Assembly (NCBI GenBank): GCA_015657535.1
Contig: JADHZB010001704.1
Location: 25,287 to 75,935 of the forward strand
Length of the DNA: 50,649 bases
Origin: Nephromyces sp. MM_2019
Lineage: Eukaryota; Apicomplexa; Aconoidasida; Nephromycida
Reading direction: 5' to 3'
Shown here: positions 1-11,338 of the stretch, piece after piece
How the letters are laid out: each line of letters begins with the position of its first letter
Numbering within the stretch: the stretch's first letter is position 1
The notes under the pieces: generated by a model
Database searches by the model: none
Told to the model about the DNA's origin: nothing
Seen by the model: only the letters and a program-made list of their open reading frames with translations
Made by a program: the position numbers and the translations under genes

Positions 1-953
1 CAAATCATCAAAATGTGTGTGTGAAAATGAGGTTGACGAGAAAATCATCCAATTGTGTGTTGGAGAGTGCACTTAGTAGCCAAATCATCAAAATGTGTGT
101 ATGAGGAAGTATCTCAGTGTTTTGATAAGAAAGAAATTCTTTGCCTCTTCACACTTCACGAATATAAAAAAGTGCAGAGCCAAACATGCCAATATACTGC
201 TTTAAGTAGAGTGTAGCTCCGCGTGCATTTTTCGCAGAGATAATACACAAGTATAGCTATCTGCCATCCTCTAGTTATTCCGCTTATTCCCACACATAAC
301 AATTAACTACTAATGCACATACAGGAATCACTACCTCATTTACAAAAGGGGATCATTAACTCAATTAAATCAACATACAGGAATCACAAACGTAATCACC
401 TACACAGATACGAGACAGATATTCACACACATACATAACACATAACACACATAACAAATAATACACACACAATCACATAGTAGACGCAGACTATAGATCT
501 ACTTCTAGCCTCCATGAAAAAAGTCTGGAAGCCGAAAAAACAGCGTAATGCACTACCAGTATTCACAACAGGGCAAGGACGCCTTCACACACGGTATATA
601 AGAAGCCTTAACTCTATTGAAAGATCGAAGATAACCGCCTGTACTACTAAGTATCCCTCCTAAGACTCCTAAGCACGACAAATGCTTCCCATTATATGTC
701 CTAAAGTGAGTCCCCCTAGGCCTAAAAATGAACGCTTCAAATTGCGTATTAGCTCCTCGCCTCTCTCTGAACTCCCACTCCCCCTCTCTCCCTACAACCA
801 CCCGCCCTCTCTCCAACCCTCCAAATTGCCTACTATAATATAACCCCCCCTGTCTCCAAACTCGCTACTACTACTAACTCCCCCCCCCTATTTCAACTAC
901 CTACTACTACCCCCTCACAAACTCCCTCCAAACTATCAAAAAACTTCACTTAC
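1..953. other. Left-edge non-coding DNA, probably intron of the USP-like gene
   Basis: This follows the donor of the last visible USP exon (953/952 on the minus strand). The minus-strand open frame at 553-816 does not resemble the expected USP C-terminal region, and I could not place a His-box exon. The plus strand is C/A-rich, with CTACTA runs near 860-915 and C-tracts near 844 and 882. A 21-nt word (CAAATCATCAAAATGTGTGT plus one G or A) occurs at about 1-22 and again at about 81-102. Confidence 0.5.
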
Positions 954-3900
954 CGAAACACCTGCTCTTCGCTTCTCCTTTGAATCTTCTTCCTTCCATG
1001 CTTCATCCCAAATACCTCGATTTAGACGAATAAATGCACTTAAACACTGAGAAAGTGAGATTTTTTGCAGGAAATCCATCTTCGTAGCTTCTGCCGAATA
1101 GTTTAAAGATGATAATAAAGCAGAATTTCCCAGAGGATACTCTTTGATATCCTCTTTGATCCTACAATTCATCATATGATAGCGAAAATACTTCTTCATT
1201 TTTGGCAAACCCAGTTTGACATTCCACAAATCTCTTCCCTTAGCATCCATCTTCTTAGTCGCTTTCTGGGCTTTCCGGAAAGAACGCGAAGTTCTCAGAA
1301 TATCCGCCACCAGCAATCGATAGCTGTAGGCCAGGTAAGGTTGAGGCTCTGACATTGCATTGCAGTACGTACACCGACTTACTTCAACTACTTCCTGGCC
1401 AAAAACTGCAGAGAAAATCGCTATTTTTTTGTGGAGGAATCGGAGGAGGAATTTTATGGCAAAAAAAGTTAAAAATAAGAGTGTGTGTGAGGTGTTTTTT
1501 GGGGAAAAATGTGGATGAAGCCTGCAAGATGGTGTATCTACAAGGGAGGGAGCAACATCAGTGTGTGTGGGAAGCAGTAATGCCAAAGGATGGGGGGATT
1601 TTGGGGGTTTTTGGAAGACTTGCAACGAGCCGGGGGGAGGGAGTTTGTGATTTGATCTTTGGGAGGAATGAAGATTGGGTGATGCGATCTTTTTGGAGAG
1701 AGAACAGAAGATGAAACCTTCTTCATGAGAACAACTAGAGAGATACAATCTTCCTCAGGAAAAAAGGGACAAAAAACATCTTCCAGCCTTGTGTGTGTTT
1801 AAGTTTGGCTGCCAAACACCGAGTATAAACTACAGAGCAGGAGAGAGTTGATTGCTCGCAAAAAAGTCTTCAATTTTTAACAAAAGAAAAGAAGCTGCGA
1901 GAATCTCAAAGCGGAAGTCAAACAATACCAGGACGTAAGTATTCTACACATAAGCATGTAGTGAACCGTATATAATAAAGCAAAAATTATTGCTTTATAC
2001 GTAATATTTGCTGTATGAAGAAGAAGAAGAAGCTCACAAAAGCGTGAAATACGGGAGAATGTAGAAGTAGCACTTTTTATATAAAATAAAAGGTGGAAGA
2101 GCTTCTATATAAACCCGGTTTTTGCTGAATTAGATGACCATATATAAGTAAATGCGTAGATGGAGACACACACATATACCTGGATGCACATATATACGAA
2201 CACACAGATATACAGAGACAGATGCATATGTCAGCAAATACATCCAGACAAACATACAGGCTCACACACATGCTCACACACATGCTCACACACATACACA
2301 TAAAGGCTCACATACCCACATACACATACAACACGCACACACACAGTTTTCTAGTCCTCCTTACAATATCTCTTCTTCATTTTACAAAAAAAGATGACTA
2401 GAAAACTCGGTTAAGCACCTTCATGAGCAATACACTGAGGGTTACACACGAGGTCCCTATCAGCAATAGCATCAATAGGCAGCTCGCTCCTAGCGTGGGC
2501 CTGAGGCTGCTTCTGCAAAGCTACCTGCATAGGGGGAAAGGTAGACGGAGATATATTATTAGAGAATGGAAGCAGAAATGCATCACACATATTCTAGCCA
2601 TCAAATATAATAGTATGGTAGAAGTAAATCTCAAAACAACCGCACGCACACACACAAAAGATTCCAAAAAACTCATGCAGGAGCTTATACTTTGATAGAC
2701 GATGATAATGAAGAATGCATTATCAACGTATTTCTTCACTCAAAAGTAACCAATAATGAGTGAAACTATACGAATTGCCAACGAGCAGAAACTTGAGGTT
2801 AGGAGTGTGCCAAAGATGAGATTCTATTGACAAGAATGTTTCAGCCTGATTGCTAAATAGGGTAGATCTCTGGGAGATACAGGAAGCTTCTATACATGTT
2901 GTAAAAGCTGACATCCTCAAGGTGCAGGCAACTTATAAACATAAAAATCCTACAAGCTGATATATTCAAGGTGCAAACAGCGCTCACACACAAACTACAA
3001 TTCCAATATTTTAGGTCCAAATCGCTTCACTATAGCATCTCTTACCGCAAGGTGAGTGGAATGAATAAGATCTAGTAAAGCCTCAAAGGTCTCATCTGCA
3101 TCCTCCATATTTCCAAAAGTAAAACGGTCAGAAAAAGGAAATGATTTCCGAAGAGCTGCGAGACAACAAACATCAAGCGTGGAGTGTGTGTGTACGTGTT
3201 TCACAGAATCTATCAAAATCTAACCTCTCCGGAGAAGTGATGAATATCGGTGTTTATTGGTGTGCAAACGCTAACTTTATCGATAAGCTTACAGTGTAGA
3301 AGCTTATACTAGTTGATACTGCTTAAATTGCTGTAAACATTTTGTGAACTCTTAACCTTCTTGAGAATCACGCACAGTAGCAGCATACATCAGTAGATAC
3401 AGCAATTTAAGCAGTATCTACTGATATAAGCTACTACTGCATACTTCATCATGAAGAGGAGGTAGAACGCGTTGAATCGCGTGAGAAATCCCGAAAAAAT
3501 ATCTAATTTCTAGCCTCTCTCTCCAAACAGCTGGCAATTCATGGAATCCAAAAACTAGCGTATCTCAACTATACCATAACTAGCAACTCAACGATAATAC
3601 AAGCAGCACACATGCACTGATATAAAGCCAAAAAGCAAACACTACACCAAAGAAAAAAACACGCAGACAAACGCACAAGTTTATTACTAGGCGAAACACA
3701 ATCCTCTCACTGCAAAAAGTAGAACTAGTACAAGGGTGGCTTTCAACAAAAATACTATGCAAAAAGCTTCTCATGTTCTCTTTAAATAGCTTAAAAGAGA
3801 CTAATAGAACACACACATATACACATGACAAAATTAGTGATATTTTACCAGTGCGAACAACATCAGGAGGGGTTGCTTCATATTCAGCATACTGATGATG

Positions 3901-5868
3901 GGCAAATAGAGTTTTCAAGGCGCAAAACACACACGATCTAGTCCCCTTATTGCTGCTTGGCACATCAGAAGATATCACATACACAAAATCATTTCCCTCC
4001 GAACGCGCATCTTCATCCACCCCCAAATTTTCTAGGCTGCTAGACGAAGCTAAAGCCTCAGAAACATGATTAGTCGAATCATCAAGACAAGCTGTAGTAG
4101 TGGCGTCAAAAGGTATTTCTATGGCTGTAAGTAGTGTGCGTTAACGAGGAAGAAACTCAAAAGGAAGGAGGAAAGGTAAGCAGCATAGTGCAGCTATATG
4201 CGGGTATCGTGAGGCAAACGCAGTTGAAGACGCTGCTGTAGTATTGAGAGATAATGCAGGGTTGAAATTGAAGAAAAAAACGATGCAAATAACGAAGATT
4301 TCATGAATCTTTGCCTCTGTTGAGAAAGCTACTACAAGTGGGTATGGCAATTTTGCAGCAATTTTGAAACTACCACACACACGACTTCACACGCTGAAAC
4401 TATCACGAACACACAATTTCACACGCCAAAACTATCACACATACAATTTCTTTAAAAACCATCACACACACATAGTTTCACACCAACCCCATCACACACA
4501 CGATTTGAAAAAGACTAAAATTTCATCTTCAAAAGCATTTATTCTACATCATAACAGAAAAAAAAACGGCACACACCTTGACTTTCCTCATTCAACCAAT
4601 AATTTGGTGAGAGCGAAAGTTCCCCACCGGTTTTCTCGTTGCTAGACTCTGAGTTTTCAGCGGTACTGGCAGACAAAGGGTCCCCAACACACGATTTGAC
4701 GTTCGATACACACAAGGGGACGTCGGTCAGCACTGCCCCAGAGAAGGAGCTCATATGGACTGCAGGAGGAATTTCAAGGGAAATCGATTTTTCCTTCGAT
4801 AAGCTGTTGTTGCTTTCATAGCTGGCACTTCTTCTATAAGGCGCTACTTCTGCGGTGGAAGAAATACCCTCAGCTGAACCTGGAGAAGCTTTAGCAGATG
4901 GTTCGATAGATCTTTGTTTAGAGGCTAAGTTAGGGTACCTCCACACTCTCACAATCTCGCTGGTATCTGGGCAGATATGGTCAGAATCGGAGGTAGCATT
5001 GAAACGGTCTCTAAAGATCCTCATATTCCAAAAAGCCTGGGAAAAGGTAGGGTATATAATGAATTGTCAAGAAAGTATAGGCATTGACTCAAGTGATAGC
5101 TGCTAAAGATGATATAATTATGGGCTCTATAAGTGGGAGGAAAGCATCATCATCTTCAGCATCATCACCAGACTAGACCATACACAAGATATACTCGAGA
5201 TTACGTTTCAATGGTAGAAGTTTATCCAGTGATCTTAAGAAATTCAATAATACGAAAGCGAAAAAAAGCATTCCAGACTCCCATACTAAGAAAAACAGGG
5301 GAAGGAGCCGAAAGATTATACCCAATACATGCATATGAATGCAAAGCTTCAAACTATTAGAGCAAGGTGGAACATAGAAATTACACCAAAGGGAAAGAGT
5401 ATAAAGCAAAGAAAAACAGTATAAAACAAAGAAATAGAAAGCTCACCAAACAGTAGAAACCAAAGAAAAAGAGCATAAACCAAAGATAAAGCCCACTTAA
5501 CAAGACCAAAATCACCAAAAAGAGCTAAAAAATTAAGGCAACACACAAGAAAGAAAGCTACAAGATTTAAGCTAATCAGCAACAGCATTACCTGACCTCT
5601 CACTTAACATTCTAAATGATAATACTCAGACGAGACAGGGGAATAAAAATATGTTTTTCTATCTTATTTAGTCATGCTGTGATATATTTCCCTCCATATA
5701 TGTTTTTTGCATAGATATGGTTGGGTTAGCTTATGCGCCAACCTGTAATACTACATTCAAGAAGCAATTGTTTTCCCCTCTAGGATTACAAAGGCCTTTG
5801 TTTCTTTCCATGATGAGCTTTTCACGAGCATAGCCTGGAATTTGTCTAGGAGTAGTCCAAGCAACCAT
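954..5868 (-). CDS. USP53/USP54-like ubiquitin-specific protease (peptidase C19), 3' part beyond window
   Basis: Six exons on the minus strand: 5868-5743, 5036-4577, 4124-3849, 3155-3046, 2524-2419 and 1405-954. All donors are GT, all acceptors AG, and phase carries through every junction, giving 510 residues before a GTAAGT donor at 953. Exon 1 encodes the Cys box (GLCNPRGENNCFLNVVLQ, catalytic Cys about residue 35). Exon 2 starts with the helix AFWNMRIFRDRF, which follows the Cys box in this family. Exon 3 carries CVFCALKTLF, exon 4 the MEDADETFEALLDLIH motif, and exons 5-6 the Cys/His cluster CNPQCIAHEVFGQ...CTYCNAMSEPQPY. These match, in order, USP53/54 and plant UBP-related proteins, which act on ubiquitin conjugates or were long considered inactive. 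A Ser-rich insertion of roughly 190 residues separates the Cys box helix from CVFC. The His box and C-terminus are not seen. The start ATG at 5868 is the only in-frame one before an upstream stop, apart from a later Met. Confidence 0.87.
2155..2345. repeat. CA-rich simple-sequence tract
   Basis: The plus strand is dominated by CACACA and CATACA words, including three perfect copies of a 12-mer (GCTCACACACAT) at 2260-2295. It lies in the intron between the USP exons 2524-2419 and 1405-954, so the pre-mRNA reads TGTGTG here. Long apparent open frames on both strands come from the repeat and are not taken as coding. Confidence 0.85.
3296..3437. repeat. Imperfect 40-nt inverted repeat inside a USP intron
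   Basis: Left arm 3296-3335 and right arm 3398-3437 are reverse complements at 36 of 40 positions, with a 62-nt spacer. The inner 21 bases (GATACTGCTTAAATTGCTGT and a final A) match perfectly. The right arm also contains its own smaller palindrome, TCAGTAGATAC ... GTATCTACTGA (3390-3424). It sits in the intron between exons 4124-3849 and 3155-3046. Confidence 0.85.
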
Positions 5869-6188
5869 CAGGTTTACTATAGATAATAAGTATGTTAAGA
5901 CAGCATAGAGGAGCTCTTCGACATTCTGGTTATCACCTCATACCACATAGAAGCTTGATATGAGCATATATATTGGTGTGCGATTGAGCATGCGTCTTTA
6001 CTAGATTTATATGTAGTAAAGAAAGAATTAAATATCCTTCTTTATAAGCAATAGTTTCGGACAGATTCTTAGTATTCCTAGTCCTTTTCGAAAGCACAAG
6101 AGTATTTCACACTGTGTGCATCGCTCATACCGAAAGTAAATTAGACGGAGCAAAAAAGCTTTCATTGAGGATGTTTTATGAAAAATGC

Positions 6189-6229
6189 TAAATTGCTCTA
6201 TTTATTATAGGTATAAATAGAGCAATTTA
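6189..6229. repeat. Perfect 17-bp hairpin
   Basis: Arms TAAATTGCTCTATTTAT (6189-6205) and ATAAATAGAGCAATTTA (6213-6229) are exact reverse complements around a 7-nt loop (6206-6212). It lies about 320 bases upstream of the proposed USP start codon. No long T-run follows it and function is unknown. Confidence 0.88.
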
Positions 6230-6733
6230 AACTTAAAAGAAGATTTTCCAGATACTTTTTGGGTAATTTTCCTTTATAAGCAGGATAGATGACGCAATGA
6301 TTCTTTAACCTTTCCATTAAAAAAGCATTACTTCAGCTATACTTGAGAAAAAAATTACCATAGCACAATATTTACTCAACTGCGTTGTATACTCTAACAA
6401 ATAATATCAAAAAACCCAAAAAAAGGCAATTTTATGCTTTTTTTCGGTTTGTTTCCTGCTTTAAACCGCACAGATTATATCACTTTCAAAGAAGCCTTGA
6501 AGTAGTGATACATCACTTTTAAGTTGACCCCTTTTGGAGACACCTAAATAAAGTTCATCAATAGACAAGAAGATTCGTATTCCGAGTTGGAACCACGTTT
6601 CCTCTTTATGCAAACAAGCTGGAAACAAAGATGGATATAATGTAAATGCAGCTTAAGCTGCGCTCCGAAATTACAAAAAAAAGAGCAAAGGGTAGTTAAA
6701 CTATTAATCGAGAGACACATACCTCATATTCAG

Positions 6734-6836
6734 TCCAAAAGCGCACAGCATATCTCATATCCAATCCACACACACCTAATGTCTAATCCAAAAGCACACA
6801 GGATATCTTATTTCCAATCCACACGCACACACACTC
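6734..6836. repeat. Two-copy tandem duplication, about 53-bp period
   Basis: Copy 1 begins TCCAAAAGCGCACAG at 6734 and copy 2 begins TCCAAAAGCACACAG at 6787. Both go on through similar ATATCT...TCCAATCCACAC text and end in CA-rich sequence. The copies differ by several substitutions and a short length change. Confidence 0.75.
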
Positions 6837-7627
6837 ATGTACTCTCCTAGCACACGGTAATAGCCCGATAGCGTGTGTGTTCCAGGGTTTGCACATGAGA
6901 AAACTGCATGTTGCAGCAGGTAGCTCGCGACTCTCTACCCTAGCTTATCATCATACATGAAAAGGTCCTGACGGCACAATTCAACGGAAGCAGCAGATAA
7001 TTTGGTGGCCCCAAAGGTATTACCTTGTTTGCCACTTAAGTGAGGAAACTTATTTAAGAATACAGTAAGAGGCGGCCTTGGTGCCAAAAAACTAGCGATT
7101 TATGGAATTTTCTTCTAGTCATGAGGCTAGAAGGAACAGGATCATGTATAAAATCAAAGGAACATAAAAGACTGCTATATCTTCATATATAGCAATACTC
7201 GGCAGTACTAAGGGCGCTGCTTTGTCCTCTCATAACCTGTGCTAACACTAGGTAAAACCGTAAGCAGTACGACTAGAAAAGGAAAGAATAGATGTGCTGC
7301 GGGATAGTGCGTACAAATTCGTCAAAACAAAATACTCTTTTGGACTTTTTACTATTTATGTTAATATCTGGGATTAAATGCCAATAGCATATTTCAGGCA
7401 TAGAATTTCTAAAATGATACGTTTAATAAAAAAATAAAAAAGTATAAATGGTATTGACTGCGAAGAAATTAAAGCAGATTCACATGGTTTTACTTTGCAA
7501 GATACTAAATCAATTAATTCTGCGCTACTCTCATTCTTGCTAGTGTGATTTAGCTAATTTGATTATAATTCAGAAAAAGACGTTTTGATTGCTTTGGATA
7601 TTGCTAGTAAATTTTGTGTTTCATTTA

Positions 7628-7696
7628 CTTGTAATATCCAACGTTATGCTATCATACTTAGACATTGCTTGTAGCGTCCAAGGTTATGTCATCATA
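7628..7696. repeat. Diverged direct repeat, 40-bp offset
   Basis: A 29-nt segment at 7628-7656 (CTTGTAATATCCAA...ATCATA) recurs at 7668-7696 with six mismatches. It looks like an old local duplication. Confidence 0.55.
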
Positions 7697-10600
7697 TATA
7701 TCACCAAAGGAAGAGAAGCATGTGCTCTACTAATGGAACTATTGATACATATATATGAGTAAATATTTTGGAACTAGAGATCGCTGGAAAAGATATTACT
7801 ATTAATACAATAGATCCCGCGCTTATATCTTGAGCTATTTCGAAAATACAGCATTCGAGGTCTTAAGCGAGACGTCACACAAAAAAAAGTTAGGTTCTGC
7901 AGCTTCGCAGAAGCTGGGAAAGTCCCAAATATAAACTTCTGTGCTGGAGTTCACGGCATAGAGACATGTGAGTTCATATATGAGGAAAGCTGCCTAACTT
8001 ACCACAAAATTTGATGGGGATGGTATTTATGACATATTTAATCACCTAGAAACTAGTCATTTTTAAGTCTGCAATTAAGCGTAGAAGGCATCAAAACTGA
8101 CGTCACAAGCTTTGACGATGACCTGCGTAGTACATTGAAACCGGATATTTGTTAGCGTTATCTTTGTGCACCCCTTAACCTACATTTACTTCTAACTACT
8201 TCCTATCGACTGACGGGATATTTAGAAATAGCTAATTTATTGGTGGAATCTATGAAATTCTGTGGGAACTCTGTTAAAGTCAATTGCTTTAAATCCACGA
8301 AATTTTTCGGTTTCGCAAATATTTCACCATTATATGGGCGGCCTAGCATTTATTCACTGGGGTGACTGCAGTCATTCAACATCTGTGTGTAGCCTAACCG
8401 AGCTGAAAAATCTTATCTCTAAGATATATGGCTACCATATCAGAGGGTCAGGTTTTTTGCGTAGTCTATTCAGGCTTGGTATGTTGTATTTAGCTGATTT
8501 AATCTATATATAAAAGTGGAAGATGGAATTTGAACCTACGAAACTTTAAGCGAGTACCACCTAAGGCTGAGTATTGAGGCATTCTGCTATGGTCATACGC
8601 CGGGCAGCTAGTGCAGGACGCAAAGTCATTGTAGCTTGCCGCTTCTTCTATTGTGCAAAATGCATTATGAAGCAAAACCCTATTTGAGAACGCGAATCGC
8701 GAGACGAAAAATAATTCGGCAAGAAAATGCCGGACTAGTAGGTTTCTCAATTAGAGGCCATTACTTTGTTTTTCTGAGTGCCCCCGTAACAACCTTCCGC
8801 AACTATGTTTCCCTGTCGAAACTAATAAGTGGAAAAACGCTGTAAAAAGCGAAAGCCACGGAGCAGCGAATAGCATCAGGATGGAAAAAATGCAAGGAGC
8901 AAGAAAAAGGGAAAAGGTAGATTTAAAAAGTGCTGTCTGGCTAGGAATCCCACATGCATAGGAATGGTGAGCGGAAATGTCTGAAAGAGGCACCAAAGAT
9001 AACCCCATGAGTCATTACTCTCCAATATCAACTGAAGTTAGAGCTAAGTGCACCAGGAATTCAAATTCAACAATAGTATGTTCATATACTAAAAAGCTGA
9101 ATAGCTTCATGCGCGTAGCGCAAATGCACTGCCTACGTAGCCTTTAAGGTTTAGCTTCAAGAAGTTACCCGGCATTTGATGATGAAAAATACTTTAAAGT
9201 ACTCCCATATATAGTCAGCCTATTTCCCACCTGGCTTTACCGGCTTATTACTTTATGAGTAAAGCCATGGTTATAGCTTCACGATGCTAGAAGTACTCTA
9301 CCTCAACTTCATCCCGTTCAACTATATTCGCAAAGTGGGTACCAAAATCAAAATATTTTTATTTTAAGGGTAAAAATTCACTCTAGATAAAGAATGATGC
9401 TGATTATCCCAAACAAAAGAAACTTGGTACTTAGGATGCTTAACTCCATGCAGCACCTTATAGTCGTTGCTTTTTTTGCTGGCAACGAAAGACGCTCATT
9501 GGGGTACTTTCTGCGGTACATAGCTCGAATATTTCATGTAATATTTCGACATTGGCTGCTGCTCATCGATGTAAGAATACTATATACACAGAAAAAACTT
9601 GTGCATAATATTCTATTTGCAGTAGAAGCATTTCTTCGAGAATCGAAAAGCAAAGATTCTCTATGACCTCACATGTTTGGCTATCGTTTCCGCAGCACTA
9701 AGTAAGCATTTTCTGAATTGAATGCATATAATGAGTATTATACAGGATTATTTTGCAATTAGTTCATCGCGTTTTATTATGTTAAAATCTCTTCGGTATA
9801 TAATAGATATTCTAATACCACCTCTTGGAATTTTCAGTATGAAGCAACAACTTTTGCGACGCTGGTTTTTCGCGAATAATGAAGCTAGTACAAATGTATT
9901 CCTGCCGTCGTATATTCTCTTTGGCATGCATTTTTTCTCTCGACGCGCTTCGAGGATCTATAAATGAAAAACAATGTGAGATTCTTGTTAGCATGATTTT
10001 TGCAAGTCTACGTTTGAGGATATGCATTAGCTAGTATTTTTACCTTTTAGAAAGTTTAGGTTATAAAATATGAAGCTTACCTCCAATGTTTATGCTACAT
10101 AATATGTTGTGTCATCTATGGTGTGTTTGCACTTGGCTCATTGTAGTCCCACCATGTTCTGGTGCAATAGATTTCATGAAATTTTGGCTCAGCAGCTTCT
10201 ACAAAAAATAGTTATTTTACAGAAATATTTCATGCTTCACAGCAGGATTTTTAGCCCATCATATTTCGTGGCCTAAAAAAGGAAAGTCAGCTTCATAATG
10301 GAATGCGTTGCGGCTACAGCTAGAGCTGTGCTTGTATACCGGGGAATTTAGTACAACGATACCCTACAGCGCGCTAAAATTAAAGAAAGCGCCGAGATAT
10401 GTTTCTATCTGTAAAATCTGGGGGAAAGAAGTAGCGTATTAAATGCATGGGTTAATTTTTTGTTTCATAAGCTCTATTACTGCTACTAAACATTCCTGGC
10501 TTTATTTTCAAAGTAGGCTTTAAAAAAAAGCACTTGTTCGTGAGAGCTTAGTATTAGTTTACTACAGCTATTCTGCCTGCAGATGAGGGTTCGGTATAAT

Positions 10601-11281
10601 AAACCAACAGCATTCTGGCCATATTTCGGGTACCTGATTGATGCTTCTGGCTTCATATTCATGTACTACCGAAAACTTCCATTACGAAAATGTCTAACAA
10701 GAAATAATTGCTTAAACTAAAATAATGAAAAATATAGAAAAACCAGTAGTGGATTTATCTTCTCTTATAGTATTGGAAACTTCTCATTGGTCGAAAATGC
10801 TGGAAGAGAAATGGGGATAGCCACTTATTCTACGATTGTGCCTCCTGCTGCACGTGATAAAAAAGAAACTGAAGGGGTAATTAAAAAAATCAAAGTATGA
10901 CGTCAAGAAACTCATTTTATTGTCTCCGATTATAACTTTTTGGGGAGTTCTTTTAGTTTCGATGCTCTCATTTTGTAAAAATTTTGGAGAAATGAATTAG
11001 TGCAGTAATATGGATGACATTAAATGGTCAGCGCCTAGCAATATTACGCATCGTTACGCCTTGATATTGTTAATCATACCGCACCAGAGCATAGACATTG
11101 AAGGACATAAACAAAATAAGTGTAAATAGAAATACAACGACGGCAAAAGTCTTACAAGGTTTGCATAAAGCAGTAATTTGCTCAATTTACGCTAACTTTT
11201 CACAACTTTGTGTCTGTCATAATGGAAAACATCCCATAGTATTGTCATGAAACTGGTATATTTCGAATTGAATCCTAGAGG

Positions 11282-11338
11282 TTGGTTTGAGTTAACTTTT
11301 TTGGGCCCCATTTTTCCATCAAAGTTAACTCAAACCAA
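11282..11338. repeat. Perfect 18-bp hairpin
   Basis: Arms TTGGTTTGAGTTAACTTT (11282-11299) and AAAGTTAACTCAAACCAA (11321-11338) are exact reverse complements with a 21-nt spacer that includes GGGCCC. No coding exon is near. It could be a non-coding RNA hairpin or the remnant of a small inverted-repeat element. Confidence 0.88.

Noticed and set aside
80..103. HFDD text on the minus strand as the USP terminal block
   Set aside because: It falls in a word that is repeated twice nearby, lacks the preceding GxHY block, and runs into a stop soon after.
936..1748. A single 270-residue minus-strand gene
   Set aside because: The part upstream of 1405 is Pro/Ser-rich intron translation; an acceptor (CTCTGCAG) at 1406 and the USP frame show that only 1405-954 is exon.
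2077..2397. Cys/Val-rich or His/Thr-rich proteins on either strand
   Set aside because: Both come from reading a CA/TG repeat and carry no other support.
2995..3216. USP exon reading on to the stop at 2995 (VRDAIVKRFGPKILEL)
   Set aside because: A GTAAGA donor at 3045, the in-phase exon at 2524-2419 and the expected Cys/His cluster all favour splicing after residue A of STHLA. Use as an alternative early stop is not excluded.
8500..8610. tRNA-like T-arm text on the minus strand (GGTTCAAATTCC)
   Set aside because: No matching acceptor stem, D-arm or anticodon arm is found at tRNA spacing, and the T-stem itself does not pair well.
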